Source: Ascidiimonas sp046199005 (GTDB taxonomy: Bacteria > Bacteroidota > Bacteroidia > Flavobacteriales > Flavobacteriaceae). From it: a stretch of 64,000 nucleotides of DNA. The translations under genes and the position numbers were made by a program. The DNA lies in the NCBI GenBank assembly GCA_046199005.1, contig CP176050.1, forward strand, positions 1,550,001 through 1,614,000, written 5' to 3'. The notes under the pieces were generated by a model. It had not been told where the DNA came from. It searched no databases and saw only the letters and a list, made by a program, of their open reading frames with translations. How positions within the stretch are numbered: the first letter of the stretch is position 1; each line of letters opens with the position of its first letter. This document shows positions 35,601-44,838 of the stretch, one piece after another.

Positions 35601-36200
35601 TTAAAATCGGTATGACAATCTGAACCCTAACGAAGACCTGAAGTTAACATCGTTTTGATAGATAATAGGTTTGAATGATAAGTCATCGCTTACATTGAAT
35701 TGCTGGAGGTGTGCATCTACGTTTGCATCGAGAATATTTAGTAAATACAATCCAACTGTGATCATTAAAGATAGTTCTCTGTTTCTCTGAAAAACTTCCT
35801 GAGCGTCTCTTAGTGCCTGATCTGATACATCGGGAGCTGCACCCGGATCATTATCGCCGTTTAAATCGTAAAATTCATCATCAGTAAAACCTGCGAGCCT
35901 CCGTTTAAAAGCATCCCTGTATCGGTTATATTCGTTGGTATTATCAACATAAAAATAGATACCCGTACCTAAAGCGGCATATACTAATGGAATCTTCCAG
36001 TATCGTTTGTTGTATGCCTGTCCCAGTCCGGGTAAAATAGCTGAGTAGAAAGCGGCTTTACTGGGTGCCAGAGGGTTGATATTGGGTCTTTTAAAAGATA
36101 TACTGTCTTTAACAACAAGAGTGTCCTTGCTTTTTTTCTGTGCTGTTAAAGAAAAAGCACAAAGCAGAAAAAAAAATAAAAGCGATTTTTTTGCCGCCAC
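35601..36200 (-). CDS. DUF5683 membrane protein
   Basis: 199 residues. N-terminal hydrophobic signal ending at L-T-A-Q (residue 21), then A-F-Y-S-A-I-L-P-G-L-G-Q-A-Y-N-K-R-Y-W-K-I-P (helix pair), Y-A-A-L-G-T-G-I-Y, a charged loop with R-Y-R-D-A-F-K-R-R, and a last hydrophobic helix before a beta-rich tail. This matches DUF5683, found in many Bacteroidota next to parAB or dapB; role unknown. The start is GTG at 36200 and shares one base with the parB stop. Confidence 0.87.
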   Translation of the reverse strand: MAAKKSLLFFFLLCAFSLTAQKKSKDTLVVKDSISFKRPNINPLAPSKAAFYSAILPGLGQAYNKRYWKIPLVYAALGTGIYFYVDNTNEYNRYRDAFKRRLAGFTDDEFYDLNGDNDPGAAPDVSDQALRDAQEVFQRNRELSLMITVGLYLLNILDANVDAHLQQFNVSDDLSFKPIIYQNDVNFRSSLGFRLSYRF

Positions 36201-37111
36201 TATTTGAGAAGTTTTTTAATCCGGAGAAAATCTTCTTTCGAGTGAAAAGGAATGATAAGCTTTCCTTTTCCATTTTTCGCTACCTTCACATCGATTTTGG
36301 TAGCCAGATATTCTTTTAATCCTTCAAGGCTTTCAGCGATGTATTCCGGCAATTCTGGTGATGTTGTTCCCGAAGTTTTACCGTTGGTCGCTTCGCTTTG
36401 CTCTGGAGATTGATAATCTCTCACCAGATTCTCAGTTTCTCTTACAGATAATCGATCTGAGATCACTTTTTCGTATATCTCCAGTTGTTTGTTACGATCT
36501 TCTATGTTGATAAGTGCTCTTCCGTGACCCATGGATACGAATCCATCTCGCATTCCGGTCTGAATGATGGGGTCTAATTTAAGAAGACGTAGATAATTCG
36601 CAATGGTAGATCTTTTTTTACCTACCCTGTCACTAAGCTGTTCCTGAGTAAGTTGAATTTCATCTATAAGTCTTTGATAAGACAACGAAATTTCTATGGG
36701 ATCAAGATCCTGACGTTGAATATTTTCAACCAGAGCCATCTCTAAAGATTCCTGGTCGTTCGCGATCCTGATATATGAGGGAATGGTTTCGAGACCTACG
36801 AGCTTAGAGGCTCTAAAACGACGCTCTCCAGATACCAGCTGATATTTATTAAAACCTAATTTTCTAACAGTAATGGGCTGAATTACTCCTAATTCCCTAA
36901 TGGAAGACGCTAATTCTTTAAGGGCTTCTTCATTGAAATTGGTTCTGGGCTGAAAAGGATTAACTTCTATAGAATCGATCTCTAATTCAACAATATTTCC
37001 AACTACTTTATCTGCATTCTTATCTTCAACAGACTTAATATCATTTTCAGGATCTTTCAATAATGCTGAAAGCCCTCTTCCCAGTGCCTGCTTCTTAGTC
37101 GCCTTTGCCAT
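36200..37111 (-). CDS. parB: Chromosome-partitioning protein ParB
   Basis: 303 residues. N-terminal ParB CTPase/nuclease-like domain with I-E-V-N-P-F-Q-P-R and the box-II motif G-E-R-R-F-R-A, followed by a helix-turn-helix DNA-binding part (T-Q-E-Q-L-S-D-R-V-G-K-K-R-S-T-I-A-N-Y) and a C-terminal dimerisation region. Loads at parS sites and spreads as a CTP-dependent clamp to mark the origin. Directly adjacent to parA. I could not find a convincing parS site in the window. Confidence 0.97.
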   Translation of the reverse strand: MAKATKKQALGRGLSALLKDPENDIKSVEDKNADKVVGNIVELEIDSIEVNPFQPRTNFNEEALKELASSIRELGVIQPITVRKLGFNKYQLVSGERRFRASKLVGLETIPSYIRIANDQESLEMALVENIQRQDLDPIEISLSYQRLIDEIQLTQEQLSDRVGKKRSTIANYLRLLKLDPIIQTGMRDGFVSMGHGRALINIEDRNKQLEIYEKVISDRLSVRETENLVRDYQSPEQSEATNGKTSGTTSPELPEYIAESLEGLKEYLATKIDVKVAKNGKGKLIIPFHSKEDFLRIKKLLK

Positions 37112-37885
37112 TTATACCTTTTCCTTGTTTTTCTTGATAATTTCGTGTGCCAAATTTAGGTAATTTGAGGCACCTTTGCTGGTCGCATCATAATTTATGA
37201 TCGTTTCTCCAAAACTAGGCGCTTCGCTCAATCTCACATTTCGTTGTATAATGGTTTCAAAAACCATATCGCTAAAATGTTTTTGTACTTCTTCCACCAC
37301 CTGATTGGATAATCTTAATCGAGCATCATACATAGTAAGTAATAGCCCTTCAATATCCAACTCTGCATTGTGTATCTTTTGAACACTTTTTATCGTATTC
37401 AACAACTTTCCGAGTCCCTCCAATGCAAAGTATTCACATTGAATAGGAATGATAACTGAATCTGCAGCGGTTAAGGCATTTAATGTTAACAAACCTAGAG
37501 AAGGGGCGCAATCGATCAGGATGTAATCATAATGATTTTTAAGTTCTGAGATCGCACCGCGTAGCATGTATTCCCGCTGATCTTTGTCTACCAGTTCTAT
37601 CTCAATAGCTACCAGGTCTATATGAGACGGAATCAGATCCACATTTGGCGAATCTGTCTTTATAATAACTTCTTCGGCACCACTGGTATGTTCTAATAGT
37701 TGATATGTGCCTTTTTCAACACTCTCAACGTCGATGCCGAGACCGGAAGTCGCATTTGCCTGAGGATCTGCATCAATAAGGAGTACTTTTTTTTCGAGTA
37801 CACCTAGAGAGGCAGCCAGATTTACAGTTGTGGTGGTCTTGCCTACACCTCCTTTTTGATTAGCAACAGCAATAATTTTGCCCAT
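37112..37885 (-). CDS. parA: Chromosome-partitioning ATPase ParA/Soj
   Basis: 257 residues, the Soj-type short form without an N-terminal DNA-binding domain. Deviant Walker A K-G-G-V-G-K-T-T-T at 11-19, switch L-I-D-A-D-P-Q-A-N-A-T, and D-C-A-P-S-L-G-L-L. It forms the ATP-dependent gradient that moves ParB-parS complexes. First gene of a minus-strand run (parA, parB, DUF5683, dapB, lepB, WbqC, DUF6122). The 114-base gap upstream holds its promoter, which I could not locate exactly. Confidence 0.97.
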   Translation of the reverse strand: MGKIIAVANQKGGVGKTTTTVNLAASLGVLEKKVLLIDADPQANATSGLGIDVESVEKGTYQLLEHTSGAEEVIIKTDSPNVDLIPSHIDLVAIEIELVDKDQREYMLRGAISELKNHYDYILIDCAPSLGLLTLNALTAADSVIIPIQCEYFALEGLGKLLNTIKSVQKIHNAELDIEGLLLTMYDARLRLSNQVVEEVQKHFSDMVFETIIQRNVRLSEAPSFGETIINYDATSKGASNYLNLAHEIIKKNKEKV

Positions 37886-37999
37886 GGGTTCTATCAGATT
37901 TAGAGAGGTAAAAATACAATTATTTATGGGTTTTGAAAATGAATTTTGTCAACACTTATACAGTATGAAATTCTGTTTTTAAAGCTATAGAAAGCCTGG

Positions 38000-38884
38000 T
38001 CAGCCCTTACTCTTTTTGCTTCGGATCATGGCTTCAAGCATATCCCACATTTCTTCGGGAACGGCTTCCAATAAATTAAACTGTCCGGCACCTTTTAACC
38101 ATTCTCCACCATCTATGGTTACCACCTCACCATTAATGTATGCTGAGAAATCAGAAACAAGATAAGCGGCAAGATTAGCTAGTTCCTGATGGTCTCCCAC
38201 ACGTTTTAAGGGTACTTTTTTCGCAAGATCAAACTTTTCCTTCAGATCTCCTGGCAGCAGTCGGTCCCACGCACCTTTGGTAGGGAATGGTCCCGGAGCA
38301 ATTGCGTTAAACCGAATGTTGTATTTAGCCCATTCTACAGCAAGACTTCGTGTCATAGCAAGTACTCCTGCCTTTGCTGTGGCAGAGGGTACCACGTATG
38401 AAGAGCCTGTCCAGGCGTAGGTGGTTACAATATTAAGTACAACTGCATTATCGGTTTTGGTGTCAATCCAGTGCTTCCCGACAGCGAGGGTACAGTTTTT
38501 AGTTCCTTTTAATACGATGTCAATAATAGTATCAAAAGCATTGGCAGAAAGACGTTCGGTAGGAGATATGAAATTTCCGGCGGCGTTGTTCAGAAGTACA
38601 TCAACCTTTCCGAAATGATCTAAAACGCCTTTAAGCATCGCTTCTACCTGATCGTAATGACGCACATCACATTGAAGGGGCAGACATTTGCCTCCGGTTT
38701 CTTTTTCCAATTCGGAGGCTGTTTCCTTTAATCGATCAAGATTTCTTGAAGTAATAGCCACTTCGGCCCCTAATTCAAGGAGGTATTTGGTCATGGATTT
38801 TCCTAAGCCGCTACCTCCACCGGTAACTATAATGGTCTTTCCCGTTAAAGCATCATCTCGTAGCATTTTTGCTGAATAGTTCAT
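38000..38884 (-). CDS. 2,4-dienoyl-CoA reductase-like short-chain dehydrogenase (DECR type)
   Basis: 294 residues. Rossmann motif T-G-G-G-S-G-L-G near residue 21 and N-N-A-A-G-N-F. The usual Y-x3-K of SDR enzymes is absent; instead there is T-T-Y-A-W-T-G followed by V-V-P-S-A-T-A-K-A-G-V, the arrangement of mammalian mitochondrial DECR1, in which the catalytic tyrosine lies in the upstream segment and the lysine in the K-A-G element. The C-terminal end (M-W-D-M-L-E-x-M-I-R) also matches that family. It would reduce trans-2,cis-4-dienoyl-CoA with NADPH to allow oxidation of polyunsaturated fatty acids. Confidence 0.88.
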   Translation of the reverse strand: MNYSAKMLRDDALTGKTIIVTGGGSGLGKSMTKYLLELGAEVAITSRNLDRLKETASELEKETGGKCLPLQCDVRHYDQVEAMLKGVLDHFGKVDVLLNNAAGNFISPTERLSANAFDTIIDIVLKGTKNCTLAVGKHWIDTKTDNAVVLNIVTTYAWTGSSYVVPSATAKAGVLAMTRSLAVEWAKYNIRFNAIAPGPFPTKGAWDRLLPGDLKEKFDLAKKVPLKRVGDHQELANLAAYLVSDFSAYINGEVVTIDGGEWLKGAGQFNLLEAVPEEMWDMLEAMIRSKKSKG

Positions 38885-38918
38885 ATATTTTCTTCTTGTC
38901 GGATTTGTTTCCGGATGG

Positions 38919-40595
38919 TTATTTTGTTTTTTCTAAAAGTACTACGGTAAAAGGGGAGTCGATAACTGCTTTTCCGCTAGCAACCTTTACCATTGTATTA
39001 CTGTAAGCATCTCTTACCATTGTTCCGTCTTCAAATACGGAAGCGACCTCAATTATTTTTTCTCCTTCTGAGAGGTCCAGACCTATCAATACTTTATCCA
39101 TAAATCCATCGGTGGTATAAGACCGTTTAAAAAGATAAGGATCTTTACTGATCATTTCGTGTTTTCCTCCGCCGACGGCAGGGTGATCTTTACGAAACCG
39201 TCCGAGTTTAGAATAATGGTCAAAAGTCGCTTTTGAAAGGGAATCTCTTTCAAGATCTTCCCAGTTCATAAAAGAACGTAAAGTAGCGTCGCCGTCTGTA
39301 CCTGGTATAAGGAGCGGTCTCAACGATTCATCTCCATAATAGATCTGAGAGGCTCCTGGTGTTAACAAAAGCATATTACCCGCTTTAAAACTATTCTCCC
39401 TGTTCTGGTCGAAGGGCTGGCCATCATCGTGAGAGGAGAGGTAGTTAAGTACCGATTTATCCTTTAAGGTTGTAGAGAGTATCGAATCATATTTCGAAAA
39501 TACAGTTTCATAATCTTTATGCGCGTCACTCTTGAATTCAAAATTGATAAGACTTTTAAAGCCATTATCAAAAAAATCAACTTTTTTATTCCCAAAATCA
39601 TACATTCTGCCTCCTGAAACACCATATCCATAGACTTCACCCACCATGTAAAAGGGATTATCATCTAACACTTTCTCAGGATTATCCTGTTTCCATTTCT
39701 TGAAGTAATAAGAAGCCTGTTCTTCCAATTCTTTCCATACGTGTGCCTGGGTGTGTTTTACGGTGTCTACCCGAAAACCATCTACACCCAGATCTGTAAT
39801 ATAATCTGTGAGCCATTTAATGATGTAGAATCTCGGAGCCCTTGGGTAACCTGTTCTTTCGAAGAACGCGTCTAATTCTGCGATTTCTTGCTCTAACCGT
39901 CCTTCTTTTTGCCATTTTTCAATTAGCATTGGAGGTAATTCTACTTCTTTTTCACTATCGGTACGTACATCGGGTAAATTTGCTACCAACGTACATGAGG
40001 TGGTGTTTTCATAATTTGTATACTCACATTGCGGTCCTGTGCGTACCCAATCTTCAGGGTAAACCGGATCAAGATCTGTCACGGGTCCTGTATGATTGAC
40101 TACGACATCTAACAAAATTCGTATCCCACGGTCATGAGCACTTTTCACCATAGCCTTCAGGTCTTCCAGAGTACCAAAATTCGGGTCCAGGGTCGTCCAG
40201 TCTTTTGCCCAGTAACCGTGAAAAGCGTAGGTGTTACCCGTACCTTCATCTACCGAACCATGAATCTGTTCAATGACGGGAGTAAGCCAAATGGCATTTA
40301 CGCCTAATTTATCAAAGTAGCCTTCTTCAATTTTCTGAGTGATCCCTGCAATATCACCTCCCATAAAGTTTCGTAGTAACCCGGTAGTTTTGTCTCTGTC
40401 TATAGGTATTTTCTTGTTGGGATTGCCAATATTAAAACGATCGGTAAGTAAAAAATATACATTAGCAGCTTCCCAAGCGAATGGTGAAGCTTTTACTTCT
40501 TCATTTTTTGGTTCTTGAACCTTCTCTGATGTTTTTTTGCATTGAGATAACAACATACAACTCAGGATTAAGAGAAATAACTTTCGCATGTGCAT
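38919..40595 (-). CDS. GH13 alpha-amylase lipoprotein
   Basis: 558 residues with lipobox L-S-Q-C (around residue 19), so envelope-anchored. The four GH13 boxes are present: D-V-V-V-N-H (region I), D-G-F-R-V-D-T-V-K-H (region II with the nucleophile Asp), V-G-E-V-Y-G (region III, acid/base Glu) and L-S-S-H-D-D (region IV). A C-terminal beta domain follows. It hydrolyses alpha-1,4-glucans such as starch or glycogen, probably in the periplasm or at the surface. Start ATG 40595; ATG 40589 is an equally good alternative. No susC/susD pair nearby. Confidence 0.93.
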   Translation of the reverse strand: MHMRKLFLLILSCMLLSQCKKTSEKVQEPKNEEVKASPFAWEAANVYFLLTDRFNIGNPNKKIPIDRDKTTGLLRNFMGGDIAGITQKIEEGYFDKLGVNAIWLTPVIEQIHGSVDEGTGNTYAFHGYWAKDWTTLDPNFGTLEDLKAMVKSAHDRGIRILLDVVVNHTGPVTDLDPVYPEDWVRTGPQCEYTNYENTTSCTLVANLPDVRTDSEKEVELPPMLIEKWQKEGRLEQEIAELDAFFERTGYPRAPRFYIIKWLTDYITDLGVDGFRVDTVKHTQAHVWKELEEQASYYFKKWKQDNPEKVLDDNPFYMVGEVYGYGVSGGRMYDFGNKKVDFFDNGFKSLINFEFKSDAHKDYETVFSKYDSILSTTLKDKSVLNYLSSHDDGQPFDQNRENSFKAGNMLLLTPGASQIYYGDESLRPLLIPGTDGDATLRSFMNWEDLERDSLSKATFDHYSKLGRFRKDHPAVGGGKHEMISKDPYLFKRSYTTDGFMDKVLIGLDLSEGEKIIEVASVFEDGTMVRDAYSNTMVKVASGKAVIDSPFTVVLLEKTK

Positions 40596-40680
40596 AATAT
40601 TAAAAAGTAAAACTAAAAAAATAAACGATAAAACGAGTAAACCTACCCTTAAAATGAACAGGACTTACGCACAATTAAAA

Positions 40681-41457
40681 CTATCGGTCTTTTCGGTTGA
40701 GTACTTTAAATTCTTCATAGCACTGACTTACTGCATCCAGAATTTGAAGATCGTTAGCAGAGTTGATGAAATCTTTAGAGTAATTACAGCTTCGTAGTAT
40801 TTCTTCGATATCTTCTTTGTCTACCTGAATGAGTTCGGTGAGCGTTTCCCGGTCAAATTTAGATGCTAACAGATTCCTGATCTCATCGTCCTGCTTCATT
40901 TGTCTCAGCTTTTTGAGCTGTCTGGGTTTTTTGCCAAATATCTTGTAGAGTGTGGTAGCCGGATCAAAAATAGCTCCTAACACATTTGAGACTCCGCTCG
41001 GGCTTCTTGCCTCGTATCCTTTGGAAAGACCCGAAATGCTGTATCGATAACCTGTATTTATAGGAATGTTCTTAGCGTCAATTTCAAGATATCCAGTTAA
41101 CCGGTAGGGCCTTACTACCACTTCTTCCAGGGCATAAGCCAGTTCTGTTAGACCGATTCTTGTTCCTTCAAACTTAAGTATATCGTTGGTTACCCTTACT
41201 TTAATGGATTTGAACCCAAGAAAAGAAAAATACAATGTATCATTTACCGCAGCAGATATGGTAAATGAGCCATCTTCATCTGTAATCGTACCGATCACTT
41301 TATTCAGATTAACTACATGCACATTCGCAAGGGATGAATCATCTTCTGCATTCACTACAGTACCGATAACTTTTGAGGGTTCTTCAGTCGTTTGGGTTTC
41401 CTGAGAAATTCCAGTGATAGTAAAGCAAAGAAATAACAATAATAAACCTGCTTTCAT
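40681..41457 (-). CDS. Exported carboxypeptidase-regulatory-like domain protein
   Basis: About 258 residues from ATG 41457. Signal peptide (L-L-L-L-F-L-C-F-T-I-T-G near the start), then a CarboxypepD_reg-like beta-sandwich (V-I-G-T-V-V-N-A-E-D through F-L-G-F-K-S-I), a domain also found at the front of TonB receptors, and an alpha-rich C-terminal part (with K-K-P-R-Q-L-K-K-L-R) of unknown role. The open frame extends upstream to 41526 but that extension would lie across the terminator at 41496-41520, so the later ATG is right. Confidence 0.85.
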   Translation of the reverse strand: MKAGLLLLFLCFTITGISQETQTTEEPSKVIGTVVNAEDDSSLANVHVVNLNKVIGTITDEDGSFTISAAVNDTLYFSFLGFKSIKVRVTNDILKFEGTRIGLTELAYALEEVVVRPYRLTGYLEIDAKNIPINTGYRYSISGLSKGYEARSPSGVSNVLGAIFDPATTLYKIFGKKPRQLKKLRQMKQDDEIRNLLASKFDRETLTELIQVDKEDIEEILRSCNYSKDFINSANDLQILDAVSQCYEEFKVLNRKDR

Positions 41458-41495
41458 ACTTAAAATTAGCGCATAAAAGTAATAAACTAAAAAGT

Positions 41496-41520
41496 AAAAA
41501 TGCGCCGGAGCGCATTTTTT
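41496..41520 (-). terminator. Intrinsic terminator of the DEAD-box gene
   Basis: AAAAATGCGC and GCGCATTTTT pair around a CGGA loop; on the minus strand this lies just after the helicase stop (41543) and ends in a T run. It also fixes the start of the next gene downstream of it. Confidence 0.85.
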
Positions 41521-41542
41521 ATACAAAAATTAACAAGAGATT

Positions 41543-43324
41543 TTAATAGGATCGTCTCCGTTTTTTAGCTCCTGATTTCTTTTTTTTACCTTGGAAAGAT
41601 TCTTTTTGAAAATCATTACTTTTCTTTCGTTTTCCAAAACCAGAAGAGTTGTCTCCACTTCTTCTTTTTCCTCCCTTTCCTTTGCGATCTCTTCCGCGTC
41701 CGCCAGCTGGCTGACTAGAGATTTCCACATTGATGAAACGGCCGTCCATTTTAAAATCTTTAAACATTTCCAGAATTGCTGGAGTATGAGCTTCATCTGT
41801 ATTAAAAAAGGAAAAACTTTCTTTTACATCAACCTTAAAGACATCATCTCTTCCAAAACTCATGGTTTCTTTGAGAAAGTCTTTCAGGCTTCTCCAGTCA
41901 TAACCATCACGTTCTCCTACATTAATGAAGTATCGTGTTTCTCCATTAGCGCCGTAACCGCCACTTCTTCCTTTATCTTCGCTGCCACGATCGTTTCCGA
42001 TATTAGCGTTTAAGTCTCTTGCGTTCTTATAATAGTTGAAAAATCTACTGAATTCAACAGAAACCATTTTTTGAATAAGCTCTTCACGGTCGATACCTTG
42101 CAGTACGTCGTAAATAGCCGGGAGGTAATTGTTGATCTCCGGGTTGATTTCGGTATTCTTAATTTTGCTTGCCAAGTGGTATAACTGGATCTCACAGATC
42201 TCCATTCCGCTGGGAATTTCCTTCTTGATAAACTCTTTTTGAATCTTTTTCTCAATCGCTCTGATCTTTCGGAGTTCACTCTTGGGAAGGATAACCATTG
42301 AAATACCTGATTTACCCGCTCTACCGGTTCTACCACTACGATGGGTATAAGTTTCGATCTCATCGGGCAATTGGTAGTTGATCACATGCGTGATATCATC
42401 TACATCGATTCCTCTTGCCGCTACGTCTGTAGCTACCAGCATTTGAATCTGATTGCTTCTGAACGACTTCATTACTAGGTCTCTCTGATTCTGACTCAGG
42501 TCTCCGTGGAGAGCAGCTGCGTTGTAACCATCTTCAATAAGTTTTTCGGCCACATTTTGAGTGTCGCGTTTGGTTCGACAGAAGATTACCGAAAAGATAT
42601 CCGGATTTGCATCGGCAAGACGCTTCAGTGCCTGATATCTTTCACGACCATTCACTAAATAGTATTCGTGCTGTACGTTTCTCGAACCGGCATTTTTGGT
42701 GCCTACGGTGACTTCCACGGGCTTTTTCATGAATTTTTTGGCGATGCTTGCTACTTCCCGAGGCATTGTTGCCGAAAAAAGCCAGGTAAGTTTTTCTTTT
42801 GGGGTGTGCGATAAAATCGAGGTAATGTCTTCATAAAAGCCCATATTAAGCATTTCATCAGCCTCATCTAGTACGCAGTAATTTATCTGATTGATATTCA
42901 CCATATTTCGGTTAATCATATCTTTCATTCTTCCCGGAGTGGCCACTACGATCTGGGCACCTCTTTTCACTTCTCTTGCCTGTTCACTTATACTGGCACC
43001 GCCGTAGATAGCAACTACGTGAAGTCCTTTTACATGTTTTGCGTAATTCTTTAATTCATTGGTGATTTGAAGACATAATTCTCTTGTGGGCGAAAGGATC
43101 AACCCTTGCGTGGTCTTACTATCTGCATCAATCTTTTGAATCATTGGAAATCCGAAAGCTGCTGTTTTACCCGTGCCCGTCTGCGCAAGTGCTACCATAT
43201 CGGTGTCTTGCTCTAATAGGACCGGAATAGCCTTTTCCTGCACCTCTGAAGGTGTCTCGAAGCCCATGTCTTTGATGGCTTGCAGTAGCTGTTCGTTCAG
43301 TCCTAATTGTTCAAATTTGTTCAT
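41543..43324 (-). CDS. DEAD-box RNA helicase with C-terminal RNA-binding domain
   Basis: 593 residues from ATG 43324. Helicase core complete: A-Q-T-G-T-G-K-T (Walker A), P-T-R-E-L, D-E-A-D, S-A-T, and H-R-S-G-R-T-G-R-A-G in the second RecA domain. A DbpA-type RRM follows (Y-F-I-N-V-G-E-R-D-G) and a basic Gly/Arg/Lys-rich tail. Such enzymes remodel ribosomal RNA or cold-stalled mRNA. The frame opens further upstream at a TTG (43348), but that lies inside the -7 box (43346-43353), so ATG 43324 is chosen. A terminator follows the stop. Confidence 0.95.
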   Translation of the reverse strand: MNKFEQLGLNEQLLQAIKDMGFETPSEVQEKAIPVLLEQDTDMVALAQTGTGKTAAFGFPMIQKIDADSKTTQGLILSPTRELCLQITNELKNYAKHVKGLHVVAIYGGASISEQAREVKRGAQIVVATPGRMKDMINRNMVNINQINYCVLDEADEMLNMGFYEDITSILSHTPKEKLTWLFSATMPREVASIAKKFMKKPVEVTVGTKNAGSRNVQHEYYLVNGRERYQALKRLADANPDIFSVIFCRTKRDTQNVAEKLIEDGYNAAALHGDLSQNQRDLVMKSFRSNQIQMLVATDVAARGIDVDDITHVINYQLPDEIETYTHRSGRTGRAGKSGISMVILPKSELRKIRAIEKKIQKEFIKKEIPSGMEICEIQLYHLASKIKNTEINPEINNYLPAIYDVLQGIDREELIQKMVSVEFSRFFNYYKNARDLNANIGNDRGSEDKGRSGGYGANGETRYFINVGERDGYDWRSLKDFLKETMSFGRDDVFKVDVKESFSFFNTDEAHTPAILEMFKDFKMDGRFINVEISSQPAGGRGRDRKGKGGKRRSGDNSSGFGKRKKSNDFQKESFQGKKKKSGAKKRRRSY

Positions 43325-43345
43325 ATACGTATTTAAAATAAGGTG

Positions 43346-43353
43346 CAAAGGTA
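43346..43353 (-). promoter_or_regulatory. -7 box for the DEAD-box helicase
   Basis: TACCTTTG on the minus strand, full TAnnTTTG match, 21 bases before the ATG at 43324. The same octamer serves the Fur-family gene. The 236-base gap upstream up to rdgB holds nothing else I can support. Confidence 0.5.
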
Positions 43354-43560
43354 CTCTTATTAAACTGATTATTAGTTGTTTTGAGTTTTTATTTAGGAAT
43401 GCCTGCTCTTTGCTGATTTATAGTGATTTACAGGGGTCTGACTATATGTTTTGATCTTATAAGGCTTCCGGATTATAAAATCATAATATGCAAAACAGTC
43501 TTTTACAGGAAGAAACTAAAATATTTTTGAAGCAAAATGAAGGATTTATGAGGGAATTAT

Positions 43561-44130
43561 TTACTTAAGGTAATCAATTAACTGTATCATTGCTTTTGCG
43601 CGATGACTGATACTGTTTTTAATCGAAAGTGGTAATTCTGCGAATGTTTGATCGTAGCCTTCCGGGATGAATAACGGATCGTACCCAAAACCACCAGTAC
43701 CCCTTTCTTCTTCGATAATAGTGCCGTTGATAATCCCTTGAAATAAAACTTTGGTATCCTGAAAATTCAATGCTATCACGGTCTTGAAACGTGCAGCTCT
43801 ATTAGAAACACCTTCCATATTTTTTAACAACAGGCGATTATTATCTTCACTGTTTTTCTGTTCACCTGCATATCTTGCAGAATATACTCCTGGAGCTCCG
43901 TCCAATGCCTTTACCTGTAATCCCGAATCGTCTGCAAAGCAATCATAACCGTATTTTTCAGTGACATAATTGGCCTTAATAATGGCATTTTCTTCAATGG
44001 TTTTTCCCGTCTCTTCAATCTCTTCAAAACAGCCAATGTCGGTTAAGCACAAAATCGTAAAAGAGTGCGGTAGTAATGCTTTAACTTCAACGAGTTTGTT
44101 TTGATTATGCGTAGCGAAAACCAGTTCCAT
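43561..44130 (-). CDS. rdgB: Non-canonical purine NTP pyrophosphatase (RdgB/HAM1)
   Basis: Hydrolyses ITP, dITP and XTP to keep deaminated bases out of DNA and RNA. 189 residues. Motifs: T-H-N-Q-N-K-L-V-E-V at the start, E-E-N-A-I-I-K-A, D-D-S-G-L-Q-V and D-G-A-P-G-V-Y-S-A-R-Y-A-G, G-F-G-Y-D-P-L-F, and I-S-H-R-A-K-A at the end. Normal family length and order. Single gene, divergent from the HD gene at 44226. Confidence 0.96.
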   Translation of the reverse strand: MELVFATHNQNKLVEVKALLPHSFTILCLTDIGCFEEIEETGKTIEENAIIKANYVTEKYGYDCFADDSGLQVKALDGAPGVYSARYAGEQKNSEDNNRLLLKNMEGVSNRAARFKTVIALNFQDTKVLFQGIINGTIIEEERGTGGFGYDPLFIPEGYDQTFAELPLSIKNSISHRAKAMIQLIDYLK

Positions 44131-44225
44131 AAATAGCTAAGGGATTTAAACAAAGATATCAATTTAGAAGGCGTTACGCTTCTAATCGATGCTAATTAAT
44201 TATTTTTAAATAAAACTTTGTCATA

Positions 44226-44837
44226 ATGGAATCTGTTTTCATGAACGTATTTTCTAAATTTTTCCCAACAGAAACCTGTCAAAGGCATTGGATTGATCTG
44301 CAAAATGCCTATACTGCATCTGGGCGTTATTATCATAATTTGAAACACCTGAAATTTATTTTTGAACAATTAAAACCGTTGAAGAAAAAGATTGAAGATT
44401 GGGAGGTTGTCTTATTTACCTTGTTCTTCCACGACTATGTATATAAGGTGACGCGAAAAGATAATGAACTAAGAAGTGCAGTTAAAGCAGAACGTGTTTT
44501 ACGAGCTACCTCAATTAATGAATCCCGAATAAACCGTTGTTATGAGCAGATTATAGCTACCAAAGATCACTTATTATGTAATGATCAGGATGCCAACTAT
44601 TTTAATGATGCAGATCTTGCGATTCTGGGAAGCGATCCTGAAAGTTATGACATTTATGCCCAACAAATAAGGAAGGAATATGGCATATATCCCGACTTTC
44701 TTTACATTCCCGGAAGAAAAAAGGTGATAAAACATTTTTTAACCATGGATGCCATTTTTAAGACTCATTACTTCCGCAAAAAATATGAAGCTATCGCAAT
44801 AAAAAATCTAACGCGCGAACTGGAGAGTATATCTTGA
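44226..44837 (+). CDS. Predicted metal-dependent HD-superfamily phosphohydrolase
   Basis: 203 residues. HD-type motif set: Y-Y-H-N-L-K-H near 37 (first His), F-F-H-D-Y-V-Y near 68 (HD), K-D-H near 113 and N-D-A-D-L-A-I-L-G-S near 126 (final Asp). This matches the COG4339 group of small HD proteins, whose substrates are not known. ATG 44226 gives the family start; ATG 44244 is possible. It converges on rlmH with a one-base gap and no terminator, which suggests the two transcripts overlap. Confidence 0.85.
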   Translation: MESVFMNVFSKFFPTETCQRHWIDLQNAYTASGRYYHNLKHLKFIFEQLKPLKKKIEDWEVVLFTLFFHDYVYKVTRKDNELRSAVKAERVLRATSINESRINRCYEQIIATKDHLLCNDQDANYFNDADLAILGSDPESYDIYAQQIRKEYGIYPDFLYIPGRKKVIKHFLTMDAIFKTHYFRKKYEAIAIKNLTRELESIS

Positions 44838-44838
44838 C

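Noticed and set aside
36200..37999. Possible parS centromere near parAB
   Set aside because: I looked for a palindrome like GTTTCACGTGAAAC or a close variant around parAB and elsewhere in the window and found none; only short CACGT words within genes.
40681..41526. Longer version of the carboxypeptidase-regulatory-like gene starting at 41526
   Set aside because: The extra 23 codons lie across the terminator at 41496-41520, and the true signal peptide begins at ATG 41457.
41530..41796. 88-codon ORF within the DEAD-box helicase 3' end
   Set aside because: It is an alternative frame of the lysine/arginine-rich tail of the helicase, with no independent start or promoter.
43325..43348. Upstream TTG start for the DEAD-box helicase
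   Set aside because: That codon overlaps the TACCTTTG promoter box, so it cannot be part of the mRNA.
43488..43568. 26-codon plus-strand ORF overlapping the rdgB end
   Set aside because: It runs antisense into rdgB, has no signal, leader or terminator, and its length is expected by chance in AT-rich DNA.
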